Shown here piece by piece: positions 24,689 to 32,563 of a DNA stretch of 52,489 nucleotides. This stretch comes from Dehalococcoidales bacterium (GTDB lineage: Bacteria; Chloroflexota; Dehalococcoidia; Lucifugimonadales; Lucifugimonadaceae): the NCBI GenBank assembly GCA_009937255.1, contig JAACCT010000029.1, positions 1 through 52,489 on the forward strand, read 5' to 3'. The notes under the pieces were generated by a model, which worked only from the letters and a program-made list of their open reading frames with translations, made no database searches and was not told the DNA's origin. The translations under genes and the position numbers were made by a program. Each line of letters begins with the position of its first letter. Within the stretch, counting starts at the first letter, position 1.

Positions 24689-25861
24689 ATGACAATTTTC
24701 AATATTCTAATAATTATTTTTCTTTTACTTATACTCTTTGCATTATCAGGGATTTCTATTCTTTTTTTCATAAGATTTTCTAAATATTTTTCTGGAATGA
24801 AATTTAAAGAATTTGCAGATGATACAACTATTGGTGTTGAAAATAAAGTTAAGGAATTACTTACAATCAAAGATGATAAATTCACTAAAGACCTAAAAGA
24901 TGTAAAAGAGTTAGTTACTAAGCAGTATGATACTACATTAAAAGAAACTCTAAATTTGATCACAACTGGTAATGAATTAAGAAAACAAAATAAAAATACT
25001 GAAGATGCAATTAATATTGCAAAAAATGAATTTAGTAAATTAACTAATGTTTTATCAGGAAGTCAATCCAGAGGACAGCTGGGTGAATTGATGGCAGAAG
25101 ATATATTTAGAAGTGCAGGTTTTATTAAAGGAGTTCAGTATGAAACTCAACAAGTTTTAGATAATGGCACAAGACCAGATTTCACACTTAAATTACCAGA
25201 AGGAAAAGTTATACATATGGATTCAAAGTTTATATGGGAACATTTCCAACCTTTAATGGATGATGAAGTTGATAATTCTGAACAACAATTACGAGAGTAA
25301 AAATTTTTTGACACACTAAAAAAGAATATTATAGATGAAGTAGGAGACAAATATATTAATACACAAGAAAATACGTTAGATAACGTTATAGTTTTTGTGC
25401 CAAGTGATCACATACTTTCATATATTTACGATAAAAGAATGGATTTAATACAATATGCTCAATCTAAAAAAGTTACTATTACATCACCAGGTAATCTCCT
25501 TTTAGTAGTAGGAGTTATAAAAGAGTTTATGAAAGTCGTCACAATTGGAGAAAATCAAACTCAAATTATAGCAATTTTAGAAGGTCTTCAAAGCGAATGG
25601 GATAAATATGTTGAAGAACAAGGAGTTATAGAAAGAGCATTAAAATCTGCTACTACACATCATAATAATTTAATGGGAAGAAGAAGAAAAGCACTTGATA
25701 ATCAATTTCAAGCTGTTAGAGAATTAGAAACCCAGCTTGATGAAAATCCTGATAAAGCTCTAGATGTGTCATTAATAGATTCAGATATAAAAGAAGTTGA
25801 ATCATTCACAATAGAAGATGAAACAGAAGATAACGAAAAACAAATGTCTTTTGATAACTAA
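24689..25861 (+). pseudogene. rmuC: RmuC-like DNA recombination protein interrupted by an in-frame TAA
   Basis: Residues 1-203 begin with a transmembrane helix (about 3-25), then a coiled-coil region and the start of the RmuC nuclease-like domain (GSQSRGQLGELMAEDIF; RPDFTLKLPEGKVIHMDSKF). The frame is then broken by TAA at 25298-25300. The same frame continues without another stop (KFFDTLKKNIIDEVGDKY ... NVIVFVPSDHILSYIYD ... VTITSPGNLLLVVGVIKEF) to 25861, giving about 389 residues in total, a normal RmuC length. A single base change (for example AAA or CAA to TAA) explains it. Either a true nonsense mutation, population variation, or a sequence error. Downstream re-initiation at the GTG at 25397 is conceivable. 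Confidence 0.85.
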
Positions 25862-25862
25862 A

Positions 25863-26846
25863 TTATAATATTCTAGAGTTTTCTTTTACTTCAGGATTTA
25901 TAAAGTTTTCTGGAATACGCCCATTAATTACTCTTATAACTTCTTCTGAAGTTCTTCTTTGTAATTCTTCGCCAGAAGATTTAGAAAAAAAGGCAGTATG
26001 AGGTGTAATAATAACATTTTGATTAGCATATAATGCACTTTTAGGATTAGAGGATACATCTTCTATAACATCAAGGCCTATGCCACCTATAGAACCGTTA
26101 AAAAGAGCTTCTGAAGCGGCATTTTCATCAATAAGACCTCCTCTTGCACAATTAACCAAGATTGCATTGTTTTTCATTTTATTGAACTCATTTTTAGAAA
26201 AAAGATGATGTGTATTTTTGTTAAGAGGTACATGGATTGTAATAAAATCAGATTTCATTAATAAATTTTCAAATGAAACTATCTCAACTCCATCTACTAT
26301 ATCTCCTATTTTATGAAAAGGATCGTAGGCAATTGACTTATCTCCCAATGAAGAAATTCTTTTTGAAATAGTTTTACCAATTCTTCCAAATCCAACAATA
26401 CCTAGTGTAGATTCACTTAATCTTAATACAGGAATATCAAGATTTAAATCATTCCAACCACCATTTTTAACTAATGTCCAATGATCAAAAACTCTTCTAT
26501 TTAAAGAAAGAATTAATGATATGGCATGATCAGAGACTTCTTCTAAGCAATAATCAGGAATATTTGTGACTACAATACCTAACTCAGTACATTTTTTTAC
26601 ATCTATATTATCAACACCAATTCCATACCTTGAAGCAACTTTACAAACCTTAGCTGCTTCTAAAATTTCTGCATCTATTTCCTTAAAACAAAATAAAATA
26701 GCATCTGCATCTGATACTTCTTTAATTAACTCACTTTTAGAAAAATTATTAGCATCAATGATTTCAATATTGTTTTCATTAAGAATTTTTTCTTCTATGT
26801 TTAAATTAGGCCAAACATAGTCTGTAATAACTGCTTTATATTTCAT
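25863..26846 (-). CDS. D-isomer-specific 2-hydroxyacid dehydrogenase (C-terminal-binding-protein-like)
   Basis: A 327-residue NAD-dependent dehydrogenase. GIVGFGRIGKTISKRI near 145-160 is the nucleotide site; VNCARGGLIDENA holds the catalytic Arg, DVIEDV the Glu and PHTAFF the His. The N-terminal KAVITDYVWPNLNIEEKIL fits the phosphoglycerate-dehydrogenase/CtBP-like subgroup. It has no ACT domain, so a biosynthetic SerA role is not certain. It is the last gene of the minus-strand corrinoid cluster (11-base gap), but may simply adjoin it. The stop lies 1 base from the convergent rmuC end. Confidence 0.87.
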   Translation of the reverse strand: MKYKAVITDYVWPNLNIEEKILNENNIEIIDANNFSKSELIKEVSDADAILFCFKEIDAEILEAAKVCKVASRYGIGVDNIDVKKCTELGIVVTNIPDYCLEEVSDHAISLILSLNRRVFDHWTLVKNGGWNDLNLDIPVLRLSESTLGIVGFGRIGKTISKRISSLGDKSIAYDPFHKIGDIVDGVEIVSFENLLMKSDFITIHVPLNKNTHHLFSKNEFNKMKNNAILVNCARGGLIDENAASEALFNGSIGGIGLDVIEDVSSNPKSALYANQNVIITPHTAFFSKSSGEELQRRTSEEVIRVINGRIPENFINPEVKENSRIL

Positions 26847-26857
26847 AATAATTCTTT

Positions 26858-28402
26858 CTATACTGAAATCTTTTTAAATTGGCAACCTTCAACAAGAAAA
26901 TCAAAAAAATCAGTTTTTGTTTCTAATTCAAGATGATTTACAGTATTTACATACTTCAAAAGTTTACTTCTTAATTGATTTGATAATAATAGTTTTGTTG
27001 CTCCTTCTAAAGCAGAATTACCAATTTTTTTAATTTTTTTTGATGGAAAATTTAAAATAAATCCAATATTTTTTGCTCTTTCAACATCTATATAATTCGC
27101 AAATCCACCAGCTAAAAATACTTCATCAATATCATCAATAGTTATTCCAAAATCTTTGATCACAAGAGCTTGGCCACATACATTAGCAGCTTTAGCTTGA
27201 GCTAGATTAGAAACATCTCTTCGTGTAATTTCAACATCATATTTATAATCTAATTTTAGAGAATCTTGATTATCAATAAATTTACCTAAATTATTCATAA
27301 ATTTATTGTCAACCATTTCTGATAATAAATCTATTAAACCAGAACCACAGATACCCTTAGGTTCTGTATGTCCAATAGTCTCATAAATATACTTATTATC
27401 TACACAATTTACTTTTTCTATTGCTCCTGAATATCCTGGCATCCCATAAGAAATTTCTCCTCCTTCAAAAGCTGGTCCTGCAGGACAAGAGGCAGCTAAT
27501 ACATTTTCCGAATTACCCAGAACAACTTCTGTATTTGTTCCAATATCTATAAGTATTTTTGTTCCATTTCCATCAAAGAAATCAGTTGCTATTAAACCAG
27601 CAGAAACATCAGAACCAATATGTGAGGCTATAAGAGGTGGACTATATATTTTAGCTTCAGGGTTGATCCTTAATCCTAAATTAATCGCTTTTGTACAAAG
27701 TTCAGTAGATTTAACTTTGTTATCTAAAAAATCAAACTCAGTAACTGATTTATATGGTTTTACTCCTATCGTTTCTACATCTAGATTAAAGAAGAGATCT
27801 CTCATAGTAGAATTACCTACTATTAATATCTCTAATATTTGTCTTCTGCGTATTTTTAATTTTTTTACTAATTCGCCAATTTCAAAATTAATAGAAGAAA
27901 TTATTGCTTTATGAAGCTCACCTCTAAATTTAGTCGTGTCATATGAAATTCTATTCATAACATCCGAACCACCAAAAACTTGAGGATTTTCAAAAGAAGA
28001 TGTTGATAATATATCGGAAGTTTCTAAATTTACTAAATTTATTGCTACTGTAGTTGTACCTATGTCTATTGCTAATCCATAAATTTTAGAAGGTTTTGAG
28101 AGCAAAATCTTTTCTCCTTCATCTGTTAGTACTACAGACGATGAGGTGATTTTATAATTATTATCAATTTCATATCCATTTTCATTACTAGAAGATGTTA
28201 GGATTGTTCTATCTCTTTTTCGAGGTGTAAATAAAAGGTTGTCATTTGTATTAACAGTCTTAGTTTGACAAGCTAATCTGAATGGTTTTTTTAAAAATGA
28301 TTCTTCAGTTGTTGGTTCAGATAAATTATCATAACCTTCTGTAATTTCAACAATGCATTCATGACAATCTCCAAATCTTCCACAAGAAGTTGGTACTCTC
28401 AT
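26858..28402 (-). CDS. ASKHA-domain (DUF4445) RACo-like corrinoid activation protein
   Basis: From the ATG at 28402 the protein has 514 residues. The first ~60 carry the 2Fe-2S ligands of a ferredoxin domain (CGRFGDCHEC and RLACQ); the rest is the actin-like ATPase (LAIDIGTTTVAINL; ILIDIGTNTEVVLG; GICGSGLIDL; EVFLAGGFANYIDVE). RACo-type proteins reduce Co(II) to Co(I) on corrinoid proteins using ATP. In-frame codons upstream (28403-28486) encode the missing first half of the ferredoxin domain (NKTLFEYADDIK) but have no ATG/GTG/TTG; an ATG at 28467 enters that frame only if one A is added to the A-run at 28457-28462. True start or frameshift unresolved. Confidence 0.85.
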   Translation of the reverse strand: MRVPTSCGRFGDCHECIVEITEGYDNLSEPTTEESFLKKPFRLACQTKTVNTNDNLLFTPRKRDRTILTSSSNENGYEIDNNYKITSSSVVLTDEGEKILLSKPSKIYGLAIDIGTTTVAINLVNLETSDILSTSSFENPQVFGGSDVMNRISYDTTKFRGELHKAIISSINFEIGELVKKLKIRRRQILEILIVGNSTMRDLFFNLDVETIGVKPYKSVTEFDFLDNKVKSTELCTKAINLGLRINPEAKIYSPPLIASHIGSDVSAGLIATDFFDGNGTKILIDIGTNTEVVLGNSENVLAASCPAGPAFEGGEISYGMPGYSGAIEKVNCVDNKYIYETIGHTEPKGICGSGLIDLLSEMVDNKFMNNLGKFIDNQDSLKLDYKYDVEITRRDVSNLAQAKAANVCGQALVIKDFGITIDDIDEVFLAGGFANYIDVERAKNIGFILNFPSKKIKKIGNSALEGATKLLLSNQLRSKLLKYVNTVNHLELETKTDFFDFLVEGCQFKKISV

Positions 28403-28475
28403 TTTTATATCATCAGCATATTCGAATAGAGTTTTATTTTTAACTAAATCTATTGATTTTTTATCATTTATAAAT

Positions 28476-28751
28476 TTAGTGATTTTTTATATGTTGGTCA
28501 ACATTCCAAGCTGATCTATAGTCTAATTTATCAGAACCTGTACATATAGCTAATTCTTTATCATTTTTTTGAAAATATTGATTTCTACATTGAAAATTTG
28601 CAGTACACTTACTTTGGGCATTTTTATAAGGGCATCTATATTTACTTATTTCATCAGCATTGAATGAAATATCTTTATATATATCATAAAGACGAGTAAG
28701 ACTTTTCTCTAGATTTTTTTTATTTTTAGCACTTGAATTATCATTATTCAT
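28476..28751 (-). CDS. Small cysteine-containing protein (91 aa), function unknown
   Basis: Not recognised. A 91-residue soluble protein whose C-terminal half has four Cys in the pattern C-x7-C-x5-C-x16-C (starting YRCPYKNAQSKC), plausible for a metal site or Fe-S cluster. The N-terminal half is a charged helix (KNLEKSLTRLYDIYKDI). ATG start; it lies 7 bases downstream of the corrinoid-protein gene and ends just before the ASKHA activator gene, so it is almost certainly part of that operon. A role as a small electron carrier or methyltransferase accessory is inference only. Confidence 0.72.
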   Translation of the reverse strand: MNNDNSSAKNKKNLEKSLTRLYDIYKDISFNADEISKYRCPYKNAQSKCTANFQCRNQYFQKNDKELAICTGSDKLDYRSAWNVDQHIKNH

Positions 28752-28758
28752 ATTATGG

Positions 28759-29502
28759 TTAACTTTTTAAGTCTTTTAAAAGTAAAATTTGTTCTTTTGC
28801 TTTATCAACAGCATCTACTGCACTTTCGCCATAAGCATCAGCACCCATTTCATCAGCAAATTCTTGTGTAACAGGAGCTCCTCCAACCATTAATCTAACT
28901 TCTTCTCTTAGACCAACATCTTCAAAATGTTGAATAGTCCTTCCCATATTAGGCATAGTTGTCGTTAACAGGGCAGACATTCCTATTATTTCTGGTTCAT
29001 GTTCTCCAAAGCCATCCTCAAAGTCTTCAGGAGAAGTGTCAACTCCTAAATCATGAACAGTAAAACCAGCTCCTCTTAACATCATAATACAAAGGTTTTT
29101 TCCAATATCATGTAAATCTCCCTTAACAGTTCCCATTAAAACTGTTCCAAGTGGTTCAATTCCAGATGCTGATAATATTGGTTCCAAATGAACCATGCCA
29201 GCTTTCATAGCTCTAGCTGATATTAAAACTTCTGGAACAAAAATTATATTATCTCTAAATTTAACCCCAACAATGGCCATCCCATTAAGTAACCCATCAT
29301 CAAGGATTTCATTTGCAGTAATTCCATTGTCTAGATATTCTTTAGTTAACTTATCTACAGATTCATTATCGCCTTGAATAAGTGCATATGAAATTTCTTG
29401 CATAGCAAGTGAAGTCTTTGCGATAGATTCTCCTATGTGTTTCTTTTCGCTTTCCTTTGTTACCCATTCAAATTCTTTTAATAAGCCTTCATGTTCAAAC
29501 AT
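28759..29502 (-). CDS. Methyl-accepting corrinoid (B12-binding) protein
   Basis: A 247-residue two-domain protein of the MtbC/MttC/MtaC type. A helical cap domain (about 30-110; LNGMAIVGVKFRDNIIFVPEVLISARAM) is followed by a Rossmann-like B12 domain with the cobalt-ligating DxHxxG motif (D129, H131, G134, in KGDLHDIGKN) and the later SALLTTTMP and GGAPV elements. His131 should be the lower axial ligand. It carries the methyl group between a substrate methyltransferase and an acceptor methyltransferase. An AAAGG site precedes the ATG; the 80-base upstream gap holds a direct repeat. Confidence 0.92.
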   Translation of the reverse strand: MFEHEGLLKEFEWVTKESEKKHIGESIAKTSLAMQEISYALIQGDNESVDKLTKEYLDNGITANEILDDGLLNGMAIVGVKFRDNIIFVPEVLISARAMKAGMVHLEPILSASGIEPLGTVLMGTVKGDLHDIGKNLCIMMLRGAGFTVHDLGVDTSPEDFEDGFGEHEPEIIGMSALLTTTMPNMGRTIQHFEDVGLREEVRLMVGGAPVTQEFADEMGADAYGESAVDAVDKAKEQILLLKDLKS

Positions 29503-29524
29503 AAAATACCTTTTTAATAAATTA

Positions 29525-29575
29525 TTAATAAATCTACAATTATTTTAAATTGTTAATAAATCTACACTTATTTTA
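29525..29575. repeat. Two-copy direct repeat, 28-base period, upstream of the corrinoid gene
   Basis: A 23-base unit starting TTAATAAATCTACA occurs at 29525-29547 and again at 29553-29575 with one mismatch (A/C at position 15). It fills most of the gap between the UROD-type gene and the corrinoid gene and ends 23 bases before the corrinoid ATG. Two exact-phase copies about 2.7 helical turns apart suggest an operator, or a recent local duplication. Confidence 0.7.
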
Positions 29576-29582
29576 TCATCTA

Positions 29583-30614
29583 TTATTTATTTTGAGTTTC
29601 TTCTAACCAATCAGTAATTCCTTCAGTTATTGCAATTAAATTTTCAGATTTAGTCTTAAGAGGAATTGCACATTCTGGAGCAATTAATTGAACTCCAGCA
29701 TTTAAACAATCAAAAACTTCTTTTTTAACATCATCAACATCTTTTGAATATAAAGTTTCAGGATTGTTAATATTTCCAACAAGTGAAATTTTATTATTGA
29801 CAGCATCCATAGCTTCTTGAGGTGAATTTTTTGAATCAAAATGAAAAGCATGTAAACCAGTGTCAGCTATAAAAGGCATCCTATCAACAGTCCTACCACA
29901 TATATGTAAAATAATTGGAACAGAAAATTTCTCTGCCATTTCAGTATGAATATCTTGTAAAAATTTTTGATAATATTGACCGGATACTAAATCTCCAGTT
30001 GCATGATCAGGAACTGTAAGTACATCAGCACCTGCATCAATTTGTGCCTCACCAAAAAGATAAGTAAATTCTAAGAGTTTATTTAATGCTTCCATAGTAT
30101 CTTCAGGGTTATCAACAGTTCCTAGAAGAAATGTTTCAACTCCAAAGACATGGTATGCTAAAGTCCAAGGTCCCATTGTTTTTCCTATTATAGGGACATC
30201 ATTCCCAAATTCTTTTCTTAGAATTCTAATAGAGTCTATAATAACTTTGACATCAGGATGATCTAGAAAATTAGAGGGAACTTTAACATCAGAAGCATTT
30301 TTCCAAATTGGATTACTCATTCTAACAGTAGGCCAATTATCTTTTTGTTCCCATTGCATTTCACAACCTATAGCACTGGATTCCTGAATGATAGAAAAAT
30401 AAGGAGCAATAGCATCAAAACCAAATTCAGTAATTTCAGTTCCTGCTAACCTAGCATTAAGTTCTGCTGACCTACAAGCTTCAGGAAAAGGAGCATCAAC
30501 AAGATCCATCATTTCTACAGTTGCAACTGAGGTTGGATTTGCTACAGGAGGTCTGTCAACAGGCTGTCTATTTAGCGCTGCTAAAACTCTTTGTTTTTTT
30601 GTCATTTTATTCAT
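29583..30614 (-). CDS. Uroporphyrinogen-decarboxylase-family corrinoid methyltransferase (MtaA/MtbA-like)
   Basis: A 343-residue protein. The ATG at 30614 has AAAGGA upstream and is preferred to the upstream 30644 start. The N-terminal KKQRVLAALNRQPVDRPPV is typical of the UROD superfamily. HICG at about 237-240 and Cys315 in APECAIPLKT form the HxC...C zinc motif of MtaA/MtbA methyltransferases, absent from true uroporphyrinogen decarboxylases. A GPWTLAYHV motif is also present. It most likely moves a methyl group to or from the corrinoid protein encoded next to it; the acceptor (a thiol or a substrate donor) is not deducible. There is no other haem gene nearby. Confidence 0.87.
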   Translation of the reverse strand: MNKMTKKQRVLAALNRQPVDRPPVANPTSVATVEMMDLVDAPFPEACRSAELNARLAGTEITEFGFDAIAPYFSIIQESSAIGCEMQWEQKDNWPTVRMSNPIWKNASDVKVPSNFLDHPDVKVIIDSIRILRKEFGNDVPIIGKTMGPWTLAYHVFGVETFLLGTVDNPEDTMEALNKLLEFTYLFGEAQIDAGADVLTVPDHATGDLVSGQYYQKFLQDIHTEMAEKFSVPIILHICGRTVDRMPFIADTGLHAFHFDSKNSPQEAMDAVNNKISLVGNINNPETLYSKDVDDVKKEVFDCLNAGVQLIAPECAIPLKTKSENLIAITEGITDWLEETQNK

Positions 30615-30624
30615 AATATTTCCT

Positions 30625-31272
30625 TTAAGATTGTGCAAACCCAAGTGTTTGTGTTGTCATTTGGCCAGCTTGTTCAGATGCATTTAACATATTTTCTACT
30701 GCACTAACATTTCTGGCATAAGGTAGTAAAACTCTTACATACTCATCATGAGCTTTTTTATCTGGAAAATAAAAGCTGTCTATATCGTTGTTAATACATT
30801 CGCCATATTTTACAAATCCTCCTACAACTGCTCTGATTCTTAAAATTGGCTTATCATGCTCTCCTTTTGCTGAGACTTTATAAATAAATTTGTCATTTTC
30901 AAGCGAGCCATCTATATGAAAAATAAGTTTACTTTTATTATCTTTGGCAGAAACTTCCCCTGTTTCTGGTACTGATGAAGGATCCATTTCTACTGATTTC
31001 ACAAATAAAAATTTTAGAGGTCTAGGAATTAATGAACCCTTAGGTATAGAAAGCTTACAATCATCATCTACCGTATCTAAACCTCCAAAGTCAACCATTT
31101 TATCTCTAATTACATTTAATCTTTTGGCTACACCATCTTTTTTACTATAAGACCAAATTGTTAAAATATCGTTTTTAAGAAATAAACCAACACTAATATT
31201 ATGAAAATTAGGATCCATTGATACTAACTCAAGACATTTACCAAATTTTTTAGCTACATCAGATACGTTCAT
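30625..31272 (-). CDS. Hypothetical protein in the corrinoid cluster (215 aa)
   Basis: Not recognised. A soluble protein with no signal peptide, membrane segment or nucleotide motif; visible runs include NISVGLFLKNDILTIWSYSK, IPRPLKFLFVKSVEM and LRIRAVVGGFVKYGEC. The fold looks mostly beta with a helical C-terminus (YVRVLLPYARNVSAVENMLNA). The ATG overlaps the end of the homocysteine methyltransferase gene by 14 bases, and the UROD-type gene begins 11 bases later, so it is translationally embedded in the methyl-transfer operon. A substrate-binding or accessory role is inferred from context. Confidence 0.75.
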   Translation of the reverse strand: MNVSDVAKKFGKCLELVSMDPNFHNISVGLFLKNDILTIWSYSKKDGVAKRLNVIRDKMVDFGGLDTVDDDCKLSIPKGSLIPRPLKFLFVKSVEMDPSSVPETGEVSAKDNKSKLIFHIDGSLENDKFIYKVSAKGEHDKPILRIRAVVGGFVKYGECINNDIDSFYFPDKKAHDEYVRVLLPYARNVSAVENMLNASEQAGQMTTQTLGFAQS

Positions 31273-32182
31273 TATGACTCCTTATAATATTAGAAAATGA
31301 TTTTATATGGCTCTCAGTTGTACCACAACAACCACCTAAGAAATTTATATTTAAATCTATTAATTTTTTATAATTATCAACCATAAATTCTGGAGATTCT
31401 GGGTAAATTATATCCTTTTTCTTAATAATTGGAATACCTGCATTAGCTTGAACTAACAAAGGAGATTTAGTGTTTTCTCTAAAAATTTTTGAGATTTCCA
31501 ACATTCTATCAGAGCCATTCCCACAATTTGTTCCAACTACATCAGCTCCTGCATCATATAAAAGATCAAGACTTTTATGAGGTTCTAAACCAAACATAGA
31601 AAAATATCCTCTTGGGCCTTTATCGTAAACCATAGAAGTTAGAACTAATAAATCAAAATTTTCTCTGGCAACCTTAACTGCTAATAAAGTTTCTTCTGTA
31701 GCAATCTGAGTTTCGATAAGGAAACCATCAACACCACCAGCGTGCAATCCTTTCATTTGCTCTAATAAACGGTCATACATTTCATTTTCTGTGACACTTC
31801 CTAAAGGTTCAATAAACTCTCCGGTAGGACCAATAGATCCAAAAACATATTTTTTAGAGTGAACTTCAGCAGAAGATTTTGCAATTTCAGCTGCTATTTT
31901 ATTAATCTCAAAAACCTTATTTTCTAAGCCATAATGCTTTAATCTGAAATAATTCCCGCCAAATGTATTAGTTAAGGTTATATCACTACCATTTTTATAG
32001 TAGTTATTTGCCATTTCTTTAATAACTTGGGGACTTTCAATATTCATTAATTCTGGACAACCTCCAGGTACAAGTCCATTATTTTGGAGATATGTACCTG
32101 TAGCTCCATCCAATAAAAAAATTTTACCTTTTTTTGCATCTGAAAGTATAAGTTTAGAAGTATTATTTAATTTATGAACCAT
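31259..32182 (-). CDS. Homocysteine S-methyltransferase family protein
   Basis: A 307-residue single-domain barrel enzyme, the same fold as BHMT, MmuM and the MetH N-terminal domain. LLDGATGTYLQNNG is the typical start, TNTFGGN follows, and the zinc thiolates are C220 (GTNCG) and C285/C286 (GGCCGTT). It activates homocysteine (or another thiol) to accept a methyl group, giving methionine. In this operon, the donor is likely a methylcobamide or a methylated compound handled by its neighbours. ATG lies within the end of the 'virulence factor' gene (16-base overlap). Confidence 0.89.
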   Translation of the reverse strand: MVHKLNNTSKLILSDAKKGKIFLLDGATGTYLQNNGLVPGGCPELMNIESPQVIKEMANNYYKNGSDITLTNTFGGNYFRLKHYGLENKVFEINKIAAEIAKSSAEVHSKKYVFGSIGPTGEFIEPLGSVTENEMYDRLLEQMKGLHAGGVDGFLIETQIATEETLLAVKVARENFDLLVLTSMVYDKGPRGYFSMFGLEPHKSLDLLYDAGADVVGTNCGNGSDRMLEISKIFRENTKSPLLVQANAGIPIIKKKDIIYPESPEFMVDNYKKLIDLNINFLGGCCGTTESHIKSFSNIIRSHNERI

Positions 32183-32499
32183 GAGTCAATTGAACCTGGT
32201 GTAGCCTTTCTATTTCCTTCATCATGTATTTTTTTTATTTTATTAATAAATGATTTAGGTATATTTTCATCAAAAGAATTTATAATTTCTTCAGGCGATT
32301 TCTCAGTCGAAATGACCTGACCCCAGTCCCAAGCATCTAAATAATCTCCAGAAGTTATTGATCCATCATGCATAGCGATAGCATCTATAGCTTTTTGGAA
32401 AAACAAATTTAAAGGATAAGATCCTTGAACACCGTTAGAGTCAGTATATTTTAATTGAGTAGGAATTTCTTTCCAGTATAAAATTTTGTATGAAGACAT
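32167..32499 (-). CDS. 'Virulence factor' family protein (PF13769-like)
   Basis: A 110-residue soluble protein. The start YKILYWKEIPTQLKYTDSNG and middle DYLDAWDWG resemble the small 'virulence factor' family that I recall from clusters with corrinoid proteins, ASKHA activators and methyltransferases in marine bacteria; the name is historic and no virulence role is implied. The function is unknown. First gene of the minus-strand cluster, facing a 64-base divergent gap. The TAA lies inside the next gene. Confidence 0.72.
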   Translation of the reverse strand: MSSYKILYWKEIPTQLKYTDSNGVQGSYPLNLFFQKAIDAIAMHDGSITSGDYLDAWDWGQVISTEKSPEEIINSFDENIPKSFINKIKKIHDEGNRKATPGSIDSWFIN

Positions 32500-32507
32500 A
32501 TGAATAC

Positions 32508-32536
32508 TTATTTAATAGTAATAAGAACATTATAAT
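32508..32536 (+). promoter_or_regulatory. Candidate promoter for the 2-hydroxyacid dehydrogenase gene
   Basis: TATAAT at 32531-32536 is exact; 17 bases upstream is a weak TTATTT (32508-32513). It sits in the 64-base divergent gap, and GGAG precedes the ATG at 32564. Confidence 0.3.
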
Positions 32537-32563
32537 AGATATTTAATTGGAGATAATTAATTT

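Noticed and set aside
29583-30614. Annotation as haem-pathway uroporphyrinogen decarboxylase (hemE)
   Set aside because: The HxC...C zinc motif and the corrinoid-protein neighbour indicate the methyltransferase branch of the family.
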